Shown here: piece after piece, positions 1-13,700 of the stretch
How positions within the stretch are numbered: the first letter of the stretch is position 1
How the letters are laid out: each line of letters begins with the position of its first letter
Source: Diphasiastrum complanatum
Taxonomy: Eukaryota; Streptophyta; Lycopodiopsida; Lycopodiales; Lycopodiaceae
DNA length: 64,000 nt
Assembly (NCBI GenBank): GCA_029204225.1
Contig: CM055112.1
Span: forward strand, 903,852-967,851
Direction of reading: 5' to 3'
Translations under genes and position numbers: made by a program
Notes under the pieces: generated by a model
Told to the model about the DNA's origin: nothing
Database searches by the model: none
The model's input: the letters and a program-made list of their open reading frames with translations, nothing else

Positions 1-461
1 ACTCTGTCAAAATTGCAATGCACTTACATAAACGCAAACTTAGAAATGTAACAAGCTTAACGATTCAGACTGAAGAAAATTGGGATTCCAACCAACCCGA
101 AACCCAACTCGAAATCTGTCCCCAAAAGGTAACCAAAGGCAAACACAAGCCACACATGAAACCCAAGGCAGAGTGGTCGCCAAACTGACCAAATGGCATA
201 GCGGCAAGCCACACGTTGGTGATGTGGACCCTTAGGCACTGACGACGCAAAAAGGTTGTAGTAATGGTCTTTCCACTTGGACCAGTCCCGGAGGCAAAAC
301 CGAAATGGTAATCATCCCCAAGGATCAACTTTATTAAATTTGGAAGAGGTTACATTCATACATAGACTGACTGGTCTCGGGGACACCAACACATGCTGGG
401 CATAGTGCATGGCTTGCATCGTAGAGGGAGCTAAGACCTGGCAACTAGATTTCTGGTGCTG
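1..461. other. Left flank, no recognised gene
   Basis: This is the sequence to the left of the Copia A insertion. An 87-codon open frame on the minus strand (65-328) contains GTGPSGKT, which looks like a nucleotide-binding loop, but the rest has no matching fold signature and no visible splice context. I do not call a gene. The last five bases before the LTR (462-466, GTTGA) are one half of a target-site duplication whose partner is at 22490-22494. Confidence 0.5.
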
Positions 462-466
462 GTTGA

Positions 467-1135
467 TGTCAAATTTCAAAGTTTAAGAATTGAATTTCAT
501 CTACAAATGATCATGAAGAGTGATTGGTAGCTTGGGATCTTGATCTATATCAAGACTAGCTTTCAAATCTAGCTTCTACTCGACAATCTTTGTGATTCCA
601 AGCAAGAACAGTCAAGAAATGATGATCCATGACTTCAAACGTGTGAAATACAGCTACAGTACGACCACATAACAAAGAAATATATTACTTATCATTTACT
701 AAGCATTCATCCATAGAGAAAGTATTTAAGAGAGTGAAAACACCAAGATTGCCTCACAAACCAATGTTTCTCATCATTAGGTTCACAATGGATCCATCAT
801 GGATCAAATACACAATCACCATAATCTCTCTCTAAGCTGCATCCAGCATGTGTGGATTAGCTCATTGTACTTATCCATATCCACTTTGGATAAGATCTAT
901 CAAGTTTGCCACATCATCCATTGGTGGTTTGTGTTGACCTTCTAGATTTCTACAATCTAGGACTTAACTCCTATAATTTAGGAGATGTCATATTTGACTC
1001 AAATGAAAGCTAATCAAAATGGATCTAAATATTACAAGTGTCATTTCACACATGTGGACAGGTCCTCGCACTTGTGGATCCACATAGATTTCAAATACAT
1101 CAAAAAAACCATGTGAAATCTGCTAAATTCTAACA
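467..1135 (-). mobile_element. LTR A, 3' LTR of fossil Copia A
   Basis: This is a 669-bp long terminal repeat, read on the minus strand. It begins TGTTAGAATTTAGCA at 1135 and ends TTTGACA at 467. A purine-rich tract lies just inside the element (about 1136-1150 on the minus strand, AATTGAGGAGTG). A second copy in the opposite orientation is at 22495-23143. By eye the two are about 92-94 % identical, which suggests an old but not ancient insertion. The flanking GTTGA (462-466) is the reverse complement of TCAAC next to the other LTR (22490-22494). The two LTRs therefore look like the ends of one insertion that were later separated. Confidence 0.88.
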
Positions 1136-4100
1136 CTCCTCAATTTTTACATGATACATCTATAGTACATTTATCTACAACTCCTAAAGCTGATCTTAAC
1201 TTGGTAAATGAAGCCTTCGGCAAGGCTTTAGTGAGCAGATCAGCAAGGCAATCTGAAGAAGACACATGATGTAGCTTGATCTGCTTTGCTTGAACCTTTT
1301 CCCTTTCAAAATGGTGAGCAATCTCTATGTGCTTGCTCCTTGCATGGAATGTGGGATTGGTTGCTAATGTTTGGCTTGATTGGTTGTCACAGTATATTAT
1401 TGATTGCTCCTCAGCCTCCATGACTTGCAACTCCATCAAAAGCCTTTTCAACCATAAGATCTCCTTTGTTGTTGATGTTAGTGTTGTATTCGGACTCGGT
1501 TGAAGATAGAGAAATAGTATCTTGCTTTTTGGAAATCCAAGACACTATGCCATTGCAAAGAAAGGTAACAAAAGCACTTGTGGACTTCCTATCCACTTTA
1601 TCACCTGCAAAATCAGCATCCGAATATGCCCTCAAGGCTAGATTAGATCCATCATACAAAATGCAAAAGTTCTTGGTGGCCCAGATGTACCTCAACACCC
1701 TTTTTGCATTTTTCCAATGACAAACCAATGAATTTTGCATAGATTGGCATAGTTTACCCACACTCTAACTTAGATTAGGCCTAGCTATAGTAAGATAGAT
1801 CAAGGATCCTACAAGTCTTCTATATATTGTGATGTCCTCAAAGGATGCTTCATCATCACTATTAGAAACTTTTACATTTTGCTCCATAGGAGTTTCTACT
1901 CTTTTACAATCTTTCATTTCAAACTTTTCTAAAATAGAAGAAGCCTATTTGGATTCACAAATAAAACTCAAATCTTTGCTTCTTGAAACTTCTATTCCCA
2001 ATATGAAATGAAGATTACCATGATCCACCACCTTAAACTCTTTAGAAAATGCTTCACTTCTTGTATACCATCATGATCATTTCCACGAAGGATAATGTCA
2101 TCTACATACAAAATGAGAATGATGATTTTACCATCATTGAATCTTAAGTACAAAGAAGTATCATAAGCACTTACAACAAATCTTACAGAGTACAAGAAAG
2201 CATTCAACCTAGAATACCAAACTCTAGTTGCTTGCTTAAGCCCATAAAGGCTTCTTAGCAACAAAATCACTTTCTCTTCTTGATCTTCTTTGATGAAGCC
2301 TCGGGTTGCCTCATGAAGATCTCCTCTTCCAAATAACCATTGAGAAATGTATTAGTCACAACAAGTTGAAATAGAGGCCAATTGAAAGTAGCTGCAAGAG
2401 AAATTTTCAACCTTATGGAAACTAGTTTTGCAACAAGAGCAAAGGTTTCATCAAAATCTACTCCCTTGGTTTGCAAGAACCCCTTTGCCACTAGCATTGC
2501 CTTGTGTTTGTTAATGCTCCCATTCTGATTGTACTTCAATCTATAGATCCATTTGCACTCAAGTGGTTTTCTTCCATGAGGAAGATCCACAAGCTTCCAT
2601 GTATGATTCTCCATAAGAGCATCATACTCCTTTTGCATGGCATCCCTCCATTCTTGTGACTCCATAGCCTCTTGAAAGCAACTTGGCTCATCAAACATAG
2701 ATGTTAGAAAAGTGTAAGAGTAAGTGAATGAAGATCTTCCCTTTGTTCACCTTTGTTAACATAGGTGAGCCTTAAAGGCTCGGCCTTCCTTCTTGTAGAC
2801 CTTCTTGTAGTCCTCGGGTCTTGAGATGGATCCTGAAGATCTTGATCACATGTAGGCTCCTCCTCAAATCTTGCAAGATCCTTGACATAAGATGGATTAG
2901 AAGCATTTTCACTCAACTTGTAGTAGTTACCTTCATTAAAAGTAACATCTCTACTCACTGAAATCTTTTTAGTGATTGGATTATAGACTCTATATCATTT
3001 GCTATTTTTAGCATAACCAATAAAGATCCCTTTTATAGAGGTAGGATCATCCTTTTTTCTTATATCTAATGCTTGAAAAACATAGCAAGTAGATCCAAAA
3101 ATTCTTAGATCCTTAAGGTTCGGCTTCTTACAAAATGAGCCTCATAAGATGTTATGCCTCCAATGGGCTTACATGGAAATGTATCACACAAATAAGTTGC
3201 ACAAATAATAGCCTCTCCCCAAAAAGACTTAGGTAGAGAAGAATCTAGCCTTAAAGCCTTTGCACACTCACAAAGTATTCTATTCATTCTCTCGGCTATA
3301 CCATTTTGTTGAGAACTATAAGTACATGTAAGCTCTCTTTTAATGCCATTGGATTTACAAAACTCTATCATCTTTGTGGAGATATGGTCTCCACCATTAT
3401 CACTCCTCAATACTTTAATTCTAGCATCAAGTTAATTCTCAACTAGAGTTTTGAACTTAACAAAAGCTTGAAACACTTTACTTTTGGAATCCAAAAGTTC
3501 AATCCAAGTGTATCTACATTAATCATCAATAAAAATTACATACATAGATGCACCTCCATGAGATTCTTGAGAAAAAGAGTGCACATCACTATGAATGAGA
3601 TCTAATGCTTTTGAAGATCTAGTGGAAGAGTTAACAAAAGGTAGCTTGTGTGTCTTTGAGAGGCTATAAGCATTACATCTTTTTCCACACTTTGAGAGTG
3701 TCTTTGGAAGGCCGAGAGCAAGATCCTTGGTGCATATCATTTCCATTGATTTGAAGTTGGGATGGCCCAACCTCTTATGCCAAAGCTCCACTTGATTGAG
3801 CTCCTCCGTCACCATGTTCACACTTCCAAGAAAAACATTAGCATCTAGTTTGAAAAGCCTTCCTTGATTGAATCCCTTTACAATGCAAGTATCAGTCATC
3901 ATTATGGAGCAAACGCCTTGCTTAAAATGGACATCTAAACCATCATCCATCAATTGTCCTAAACTTAGCAAATTCTTAGTGAGTGTAGGAACATAGAGTA
4001 CATTATCAAGATCTACTCTTTTAGAATAGTTCCCACTCCATCTATTCTACATTCTTGATCACTTGTTGTTAGAATAGATTTTTACAACCTATAAAAGGTA

Positions 4101-5466
4101 CAAGATCCTTTTGGAGTGTCATGTGGGAACTAGCCCCACTATCAATCCACCATGTGTCATTGGAGTAGCTCTTGGATGTTGATGTAGATGCCATCCTCAT
4201 CTTCCTCAAGGGTGAGGTTGTCTTGTTTGCTCTCTCCTTGTGCATTCTTTTTCTTGTAACACTCGACTGTAAAGTGTCCCTTCTTTCCACAAAAGAAGCA
4301 CTTGAGTTTGGCTTTGTTCTTCTTTTCATCTTTAGAGCTTGATGGTTGATCATCACTCTTGGTCTTCTTTTCTTGGATCTTCTTCTTGGACTTTGCCTTT
4401 CCTTTGCTCGAGAAGTTGGCCTTCTCATCACCATCATGCGACTTTAAGGAACCAATCCTTTGCTTGACATGAAGGATTCTACTCTCCTCAGCCACAAGCA
4501 CACTATGGAGCTTGTCAATAGAAGGTAGAGCATCTTGAATAGCAAAGTTTTGTACAAGATTGGAGAACTCATCTCCAAGACCATTCAAAATGATTTGAAC
4601 AAGTTCATCATCATGAATACCCTCACTTACGATGGAAAGTTATTTATTGAGAGACTTTATTCTCCAGACATACTCTTGAGCACTCTCATCACTCCCTCTA
4701 ATGCTTTGAAGAATTTTATTTTTTAACATAAGCACTCTAGAGGTATTTTTGGATTCATAAATCCCTTTTAGATAGTTCCATGCCTCCTTGGCTGAAGTAC
4801 ATGTAGCAGCTTCCTTAAGAAGTTCATTACTAACATTCATTTTTAGGCAATGTAATGCTAGTCTAGCTTTCATTTTGTAATTCACTAGATCTTGCCCTCG
4901 AGATTCTTCTTCGTCTCCTATGACAAGATCATACATATCTTGGAGCATTAGTAGTGACTCCATTCTTACTTTCCAAGTTGAATTATTATCAGAATTTAGC
5001 CTTTCACTAGCCTCAAGAAGATAGGCTTCAATTGAGTTCATTCTAACTAGTAACAAGTACAAAAAATGTACTATTCAAAGGTTCTCGCTTCTCTCTTTCT
5101 CAGAATTTAGCTATAATGCTACTCTCTTGAATCTCACAAGACTCAACAAGCAAGATCTATAATGATCTTAACTCAAAAAAGAATTGGGAAATTGAATTCA
5201 ACTCAATCTATTCAATTTAGAAGCTTGGATTTGACTATTGGAAGTGCCAATGCCTTCCTATGGTGTTTAGAATGGATTTTAGCTTCACTCTTGAACTAAA
5301 AACATAAGCCTCAAACTCACTCTCAATGATTTGGAGGTTTAACAAACTTCTAACACCATTCAACATCAAATCTATAATAGAAACAATGGATTTTTACAAG
5401 CACATCACTAGATTTACCCTTCACAACTTGTTTTGAAGCTCAAATATTGAAAAAACACAAAGTTTT
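1136..5466 (-). mobile_element. Copia A internal region (fossil, gag-pol)
   Basis: This is a Ty1/Copia element read right to left. Its parts in element order are: leader (5466-5060), gag (about 5050-4320), a CCHC zinc knuckle of the form CFFCGKKGHF (about 4300-4250), protease with WWIDSGASSH (about 4160-4120), GAG-pre-integrase and integrase (3975-3100), linker (2960-2700), reverse transcriptase with YVDDI (2700-1990), and RNase H with the KHIEIAHHF segment (1760-1140). The order protease-integrase-RT-RNase H defines Copia. The frames are interrupted several times (roughly 6-10 breaks), so it is a dead copy. Its 5' LTR is not adjacent: LTR B begins at 5467, inserted into the leader. The missing 5' end lies at 22495-23346 on the other strand. 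Confidence 0.9.
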
Positions 5467-6595
5467 TGTGAAGTTTTTAGCATGTGTGAACTTCACCACA
5501 GACCCTATAGGATCTTATTGAGGTGTTGTGATTGCACAATATTGATCAAAGAACAGTATGCTTGAAAAATTCAAGGCAAGAGCACAATGGCATACATCTG
5601 ATTTAAAAATTTAACTCTTCACTATGAGAAATGAATGTCAGAAATAATTCTAAGTGTTTAGTATGGGAAAAAGAAGCTGCTCTCTGGTAGAGAGAGAAAA
5701 TCATACATAGAAAACTTGGGTAGAGAGAGAATGAGTCCAAAACACCAAAATCTTAATATTCACAATAATGGCAAAACATGCCCAACATTCCCTACATGAA
5801 AGAGACTCGAATTCCTACAGTGGAGTTGCATGGAAAGTCCACTTAACTAAACTAATTCACCTACTAGAGGTCCACATGTCATTAGAGGAGTTCTCAATCC
5901 CAAAAAGACTCTTTGTAAAGATTCTTTTTATATTTTTTCTCAAATTTTTCTTACACACGGACCAATCAAAACACTCAAATTTGAAATCTACGTTACGTAA
6001 TTTTTTGAATCCACATTTTGATTCCATACTAAAAATGGCATAACTTCATAATGGTAAGTCCGAATTTAGCAAAGTTTGGTGCATTAGAAAGTGCTCAACA
6101 AGGGCTTTCCAATAATATGTTACACGACATACTTTTGAGCTACAATTAAAAAGTTATGGCAAGTCAAAAGTATTAGTGTTATAATATTTTAATAATAAAA
6201 AACGCATTTTGCACGAATTCTTAAAGGGTCTTTTTGGAATTCAAAACTCTTCCAATGGTAGCTACATGCATGTATTATACATGTAGTGCATGTCAACTCA
6301 TAAAATTGCCTAGACATGTATAGATCACATAAACTACTTTGCATGTTGCATGCACTGATTGCATGTTGCATGCACTGATTGCATGTGGCTTGCATGCATA
6401 CAGTAAGACTTTGCATGCTATATAAACATCTTCATGTCATCATAATTGAACCTATCTAACTCAAATCCGAACTACACTAGAAGGATATGTGCTCAATTCA
6501 CACTCCTTATATGTACGACATGAAATCTAGTGGAAATCATCATGGACATGACCCCAAACTCGAGATAGGAAGATAATATTTTAATAATCTTCACA
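5467..6595 (-). mobile_element. LTR B, 3' LTR of fossil Copia B
   Basis: This is a 1129-bp LTR on the minus strand, running from TGTGAAGATTATT (6595) to CTTCACA (5467), so its ends form a short inverted repeat. A purine-rich tract (AAGGAGGAG) lies just inside the element at about 6596-6606. The partner LTR starts at 23347 on the plus strand. The copies are about 95 % identical by eye but differ in length. GTTTT at 5462-5466 is the reverse complement of AAAAC at 23342-23346, which is a 5-bp target duplication. The LTR contains a stretch (about 5880-6190) that also occurs near 47.76-48.31 kb. Confidence 0.88.
6265..6420. promoter_or_regulatory. Cluster of TGCATG/CATGCA (RY) words inside LTR B
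   Basis: About ten TGCATG or CATGCA words occur in 155 bp. They include two perfect copies of a 20-bp unit (6341-6360 and 6361-6380, GCATGTTGCATGCACTGATT). The partner LTR at 23.53-23.66 kb carries the same cluster with one unit fewer. The CATGCA core is the known plant RY element bound by B3-domain regulators of the ABI3/FUS3 type. That it drives transcription here is inference. Confidence 0.5.
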
Positions 6596-8611
6596 CTCCT
6601 CCTTAAAATTTATGTTCCTATCAACATAGATTTCGAAATTAGGCCAAGATTAGACCTCATCTTCATAAAAACATTCTTGAGTAGAGGCTTAGTGAGAAGA
6701 TCTGCAACACAATCTGAAGATGAAACATGCTCCAATGAGATCTCTCTTCCAATAACTTTTTCTCTTACAAAATTATGAGCCACTTCAATATGCTTGCTCC
6801 TTGCATGAAAGACTGGATTATTTGCAAGAGCATGAGTAGAAATGTTATCATTCTTGATAGTTGATAAATCTTCATCTGCATAACACTTAAGCTCCAAGAG
6901 TAGCCTTTTGATCCATAAAACCTCCTTTGCTGGTTGTAAGAGATTTGTATTCAGCTTTGCAGGATGATAAGGAAATAGTTGTCTGCTTCTTTGACAGCCA
7001 AGAAACCAAAGTGAGCCAATAAGACTCCTATAAAGAGTGATGTCCTCAAAGGAATTTTCATCATCTTTAATAAGAACTTTTACAGTGTGCTCCATAGGTG
7101 TATCTATGCCTTTACAGTTCTCCATATGAAATTTTTCGAGCATGGAAAGTGCATATCTACTTTGGCTTATAAATGCATGACCTTTCCAAAAATCTATTTC
7201 AAGGCCTAGAATATAGTGAAGAACTCCTAAGTCCTACATCTTAAACTCAATACCAAGTGCATGCTTAGTTTCTTCAACTAACTTCTCACTATTTTCACAA
7301 AGAATGATATCATCTACATATATGAGAAGAATAATTACAAAGTTATCTACAAACTTATTATACAGAGAAGGGTCATATTCACTTAGACAAAGTCTGAGTG
7401 ATATGAGATAGGAATTGAGCCTTGCATACCAAGACCTTGATGTCTGTTTCAGTCCATACAGACTTTTGAACAAAAGACAAACTTTTGATTCATCACCTTC
7501 CTTCACAAAACCTGGAGGCTGTTCCATATAAATCTCCTCCTCAAGATTGAGAAATGCATTAGAAACATCAAACTGGAACATACTCCATTTGTGAAAACAT
7601 GCAAGAGAGATGAGTATTCAAGTTGTTGCCATCTTTGCAACTGGTGCAAAGGTATCTTCATAATTAAGACCTTTAATCTATGAGTAGCCTTTAGCACAAA
7701 GTCTTGCTTTATACTTATTGATAGATCCATCATGATTATACTTGATTCTGAATACCCACTTACATCCGATCACATGCATGTTGTTTGGTGGCTCCACAAG
7801 CTCTCATGTGTTATTTGACATCAAGGCTTCAAATTCTTGGATCATTGCTTCAACCCACTCCTTGGATTGAAAAGCTTTTTGGACATCCTTAGGCTCTTCA
7901 TCTGATATAAAAACTGCATGATAGAAAGTTTCACCTTCCACTTGCCTTCCTTCTTCATCATATGTGAGCCTCCTTGCCTCAGATCTTGCTCATGTAGAAC
8001 TTCTTGGTGTGGTAGCCTGAATCTGCTCCTCCTCAAGCCTCGGCCTCACCTCTTCTTGAACAACATCAAGGTTGATGATTGATCTTGCATGAGTCTCATT
8101 GATCTGTGCATCATCCAAGTTAAATATTTGATCTTCATGGAAGACCACATCTCTACTAATAGCATTTTTGTCACTAGAGAGCAAATAAATCTTGTATGTT
8201 TTTTTAGTAGATGCATAACCTACAAAAATTCCTTTTACTGCACTAGGATCTTCCTTCTTCCTGGTTTCTAGAGGTACATGCACAAAGCATACACAGCCAA
8301 AAATCCTAAGATGATCTACCTTAGGCTTTTTCTTATACAACATCTCAAATGGTGTCTTTCTTTCTATTGCAAGATTTGGAAGCCTATTACAAAGATAGTT
8401 TGCACATGCGATTGTCTCTCCCCAAAATTCTTTAGGCAGAGAAGCTTCCAGCCTAATGGCTTTTGTACATTCACACAAAGTTCTATTTTTTCTCTCAACA
8501 ACTCCAATTTGCTGAGGAGTATATGAACAAAAGAACTCTCTTTGAATACCCTCTCTCTCACAAAAGTCTTTAAACTTATTGGAAATATATTCCCCTCCAC
8601 TATCACAATCT
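6596..8611 (-). mobile_element. Copia B, 3' half (fossil integrase-RT-RNase H)
   Basis: This is the 3' half of a Ty1/Copia element on the minus strand. It carries the end of the integrase core with DSGGEYISNKF (about 8605-8570), the integrase C-terminus with ERKTPFEMLY (to about 8090), RT with VCLLFKSLYGLKQTSR and YVDDII (about 7860-7230), and RNase H with ARSKHIEVAHNF (about 6990-6610). The proteins are clearly Copia-like but the frames are interrupted (roughly 4-6 breaks). At 8606-8612 the sequence switches abruptly to Gypsy integrase. The 5' half of the same family, with the other LTR, lies at 23.35-26.34 kb on the plus strand. Confidence 0.88.
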
Positions 8612-9164
8612 CCATTTTTCAAACGGTGCTTGTGATAAAACCGGATGTAAGGGTCCATAATTCCGTCGAGTAGGCCGTCGTGCTCGCTGGTAGACATCAC
8701 ATGTCTGAATAAATTTTTCTGTGTCCTTATGAAGCGTAGGCCACCAACAACCGGATTGCAAAAGTTTGCAAACAATAATATCTGTAGAGAAGTGTCCTCC
8801 ACCCATGCCATCATGTAAAAACATGATTAGATCTGGTAAAACACATCTTCGTAAAATATTATCTGATCCACGACGATACAATTGTCCTGCAATTAATTGA
8901 TAAGGTTGAGTCTTATGAATCAATTGTCTTTTCTGTATTTGTCAAAGAGTCATTCGGTTGTCCTAGCATCAGGTACTCAACAATATCTGCCGACCACTCA
9001 GATACTGCTCCAACATAGAACAACGCAGCATCTGGCAGAGCATCATCCACTTCAGTATTAACTGGTGTGGATTCAATTCGCGAAACGTGATTGGATAGAT
9101 AATGTTGCTTCCCCTTTCTGACCACAATTCAAAAGTCAAATTCAGTCAATAATAATAACCATTT

Positions 9165-10760
9165 TGCAGTACGTCCAGTATTACATGTCTTATTTACCAA
9201 GTAAAGTAATGGTTGATGAGCCGTATAAAATGCAAAGTGCATTTCCATGAGGTAGTGATGAAATTTCTGAACAGAGAAAATCACGGCTAGCGCTTCACGT
9301 TCTATTGTTGAATAATTCTTCTCTGGATCTGTAAGTTATCTGCTTGCAAATCGTATAGGATAATCTCTCTTATAGTCACCTGGCGGCGTCAAAACTGATC
9401 CAATGGCGTATTTTGAGGCATCCATGAGCATGAGACTCTAATGTCCAATTTGGAGAACGCAGTATTGGTGCTGAAGATAATGCTTTTTTTAACTTTTCAA
9501 AGGCTTCTAACGCCTCTACTGTCCAAATAGGAACAATAGTTAATTTGTATATAGGTCGTGCTAAATCTGCAAAGAAGATAATAGATAATCTTTAAAGGCA
9601 AATTGCATTACTCTTTGGAATGAACTTGGCACATTACAGAGTCCAAACGGCATTACTTTGTAAGCATAGGTGCCCCATTCTGTTGCAAAAGCAGTTTTGT
9701 GACGATCGGCAGGTGCAATCTTAACCTGGTTGTAACCACTAAATCCATCTAGGAAACTATAAGCTTCCGCTCCAACAAGACGATCCAAGATGCTTTCAAG
9801 TTAAGGTAACGGAAAGTGATCCTTCCGTGTCACGTATAATACGTCCATTATTATACATCTTATTTACCAAGTAAAGTAATGGTTGATGATCCGTATAAAA
9901 TGCAAAGTGTGTTTCCATGAGATAGTGATGAAATTTCCAAACAGAAAAAATCATGGCTAGCGCTTCACGTTTTGTTGTTGAATAATTCTTCTCTAGATCT
10001 GTAAGTTGTTTTCTTGCAAATCGTATAGGATAATCCTTCTTATAGTCACTTGGCTATGTCAAAACTGATCCAATGGCGTATTTTGAGGCATCCGTATGAA
10101 CATGAAATTCTAATGTCCAATCTGGAGAACGCAGTATTGGTGCTGAAGATAATGTTTTTTTTTAACTTTTCAAAGGCTTCTAACGTCTCTACTGTCCAAA
10201 TAGGAACAATAGTTAATTTGTATATAGATCGTGCTAAATCCGCAAAGAAGATAATAAAAATTTGATAGTAGTTCGCATAACCCATAAACACATAAAGTCC
10301 TTGAATTGTTGCTAGTGGTGGCAATTCCACAATAACTTTGATCTTAAAATAATCGGTGGCAATACCATGTCTTGATATCACATGTCCAAGCACCACTCCG
10401 TGAGAAACCCATATGTGGCATTTTTCTGGATTTAGAGAAATCTGATATTTGCGGCATCTTTTAAAGACTTTCTCCAATTGATCCAGGTGGTCTGTATCTA
10501 TACTATGAACTCCCAAGTCGTCCAAGTAAATTTCAAGAAATTTTTTCAGATAATCTTTAAAGGCAAATTGCATTACTCTTTGGAATGAACTTGGTGCATT
10601 ACATAGTCCAAACGGCATTACTTTGTAAGCATAGGTGCCCCATTCTGTTGCAAAAGCAGTTTTGTGGCGATTGGCAGGTGCAATCTTAATCTGGTTGTAA
10701 CCACTAAATCCATCCAGGAAACTATAAGCTTCCACTCCAGCAAGACGATCCAAGATGCTT
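9165..10760 (-). repeat. Partial tandem duplication of RT-RNase H inside Gypsy D
   Basis: The stretch 9165-9575 closely repeats 9830-10255 (RNase H region). The stretch 9585-9790 repeats 10550-10757 (RT region, FLDGFSGYNQ to FQRVM). Identity is above 95 % by eye, so the duplication is much younger than ordinary divergence in this element. It is either a real local duplication in the fossil or an assembly artefact. Confidence 0.8.
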
Positions 10761-13700
10761 TTATGAAAAGGTAACAGAAAGTGATCCTTCCGTGTCACTT
10801 TATTCAATGCTTTGAGATTTACACAGATTCGCAATTCCTCATTTTTCTTAGGAACAATGACAATCGGTGAAATCCATTTGGTATGCTTGATCTCATAAAT
10901 GAAATCGGCGTCAAGCAATCTCTGAAGTTCTTTCTTTATCATATCTGCCACATTAGGATTACAGTGATAGAACTTTGCAACCTTTTGTACTGCATCAGGT
11001 ACTAAAGGTATGGTATGTTCAATGAGTGATGTCGGAATACCCTTCAAATCTTGATAAGTCCATGCAAAACAATCTTGATACTTACTAAGTAGCAAATGGA
11101 GTGCTTGATACTGTTCAAGAGTAAGTTGTGATCCCACTTGTACAATCTTTTTCGGTTCTCCTGATTCTGCAAGATTCATTGGCTGCATCCTAGCTGGGCC
11201 ATCACAAACCTCTCTAGATTTCGGCATGTGTTCTTCAGGTTCACGATGTGCTTTAGGTAACATGATTACCACATCATCCAGTGTATAATGAACTAAAATG
11301 CTCTGGCATATCATGCTGGACTACATTTGCTTGTTCTTTTTCGAAAGGACTTGTCTTGGCTTTTCGTTTAGTCTTCTTAGCAGGAATTGATTGTGGAGGT
11401 GATGACTTTCGGGATGATAAATCTTTTTTCACAGGCGAAGACTTCCTAGACGATGATGTCTTGCTGGAGATCTAACTTGAAGAATCATTCTTGACTTTTT
11501 CTTTGCCTTTATCCAACTTCCTTAAAATTGATCTTTTGAGAGGGATTTTCTCATTTTAGGACTGTATTATAATGTTGCTTTGCTTGTTTCTTCATCATCG
11601 AACCTATCATCTTGTCTCCCTTCAATATAACTACTTTGGGCGATTTGATTGTTGGTTCATCAGGAACATTACGCACTCCAAATCTGGTCGGATCCATATG
11701 ATGTAGAATCTGTTCATCCGTAAGTTCTGCATTGCCATCACAAATTAAGGCATGGCTCATTGGTATGAGATCATCCTCAATTGGATCTGGTATAGGTTCC
11801 GTTGATATCCAGGCTACATTCAGCACATTTAGTGGAAACATGATTGGCGTATCCAAAGTTTGATCTAACAAGAAAATCGCGCTCATCTCTGATTGAATAT
11901 CTTGTTGACACATATATCCTGCTATACAATCAGTTGTTGCAAGAGCTTCGTTCCAATTGACAATATCCGTTTGAGAATCGTAATGAACTCCCATTTTTTT
12001 CTCTGGTCGATCACAAGTGTGATCCGTTGTTGATGAATCGTCGTCCGCTTTTTGAACCACTGGCTTGACAGTCCAAGTCGTAGGATCAATTTTAGCTACA
12101 CGTTCACGATTTTCAAAAGTGATTTTGCCAGTACCCCAGTTATGAATTACTTGCGCAACTCGTAAGCATGGACGTCCTAAGAAAACTCGGTAGACATTTG
12201 GTGCTTTTGGTAAGTCCATCACGATGAAAGTAATGACGAACTGTACTCCTACAATCCTGACATGTATATCTTCCACCATTCCTCGTGGACAAACCGTCGT
12301 TTGATCAGCTAGCTTAATAGCAAAAGTAATAGGCTTAATCTTTGTAAGGCCCATTTTGTACATAGCTTTGTAGAAATCAGGTTAGGCTCCTGAACCGCCG
12401 TCTATCACGGCTGCTTCTTTAGAAAATTGTCTATGTTGTATCGGCAGAGTGATATTCTTTTGTTCACTTTCCCAAGCGGCTCCAACATGGAGTACATCGT
12501 TAGATTCTTCAAATCCAGCACAAAAAAGAGGCTCCTGATGGTCTTCTGATCCTTCTTGAGTTAACTTTTGTGCTAAGACTTCTTTTGCTTTTGGCACCAA
12601 CTTTAAGAACTCTCCCAATGAAATATTGATCTTGCTAGACAAAATATTCATGAGTAATTCTCTATGCAGTGCTTCAGGTTCAGTCATCTTGAAGGGTTCT
12701 TCGTGATGATATAATTGATCATTCATATCCATACATAAATTTCTTGGAGGCTGCAATGGTGAAGACCGAACTTCAGTTGTTACTTTAGCAGCCTCAAGTT
12801 CCTCTTCTTCTTGCAGATGTTTAATCCACTGTCTCATATCCTGATATCTCTGTTTTTCTGTATTAAGATTTGGATAGACTTCCAATGCTGTTGGTGTATC
12901 GTTCAATGGTATAGAATCAGCAGGTAATGAATCCACTACTGGTTCTTTTTGCTTTTGTGCTCTGGTGACCACCATCAAGGGTGCACTTGGTTTATTGTGA
13001 GCTGCCAATACTTGCTTAGTTGTTATCAAATTTATAGGTGCTGTAGCTAGTAGTGGCTTCAGTCTTGTTGGACAGTCTTCATAGCAATGCCCATATCCAC
13101 AGTCACAACAGAATAGTACAAATTTTTTTTTATTTGGGCATTCTGCAGCTCTGTGATTTTCTCCACATGCAAAGCATCCAAGTGGTGCTCTGACTCAATT
13201 TCTCGAGGCTTGTTGTTGAGCGCAAACATAAATGGCATACTGTTCTGAAGATCCACCTTCCTGATCATTACCATAGCTCCATTGCTCAGCACTTCTGTAA
13301 GGTTCTGGTTCCATCAAATTGGCAGGAGGAGTGGAGTGTTTTGGTGGGGCAGGCAAAGTTAGACGTTCCGGGTATCCAAGAGTAGATTGTCGTAGTCTTG
13401 CTATTGGATTGTCTCCATACTGCGGATCTCAATATCCTATTTGTGCATACCGTTGCTGAATTATCCAAGGGTTGAAGTTGCAAAAGGCAGTCTCATGGTC
13501 AGGTGAATTACACAGATGGCAAACATTGATTTCCATTCATTTTTTCAATTGAGGGCACTCGTTCACTGTGTGATTTCCTGCACAAATAGAGCACCAGACA
13601 TTTTTCATGGTAGAAAAAGTCTTTGCAAACTTCTCAGGTTCCTTGTTCGCTTCTCCGTGGAAATTTTCCAATGCTTTGATCTTCTCATCAAATTGCAACT

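Noticed and set aside
65-328. P-loop protein (GTGPSGKT) at the left edge
   Set aside because: The motif is isolated, with no beta-strand before it and no Walker B or partner motifs after it.
1466-1720. Plus-strand frame antisense to Copia A
   Set aside because: It lies opposite the RNase H region and has no coding features of its own.
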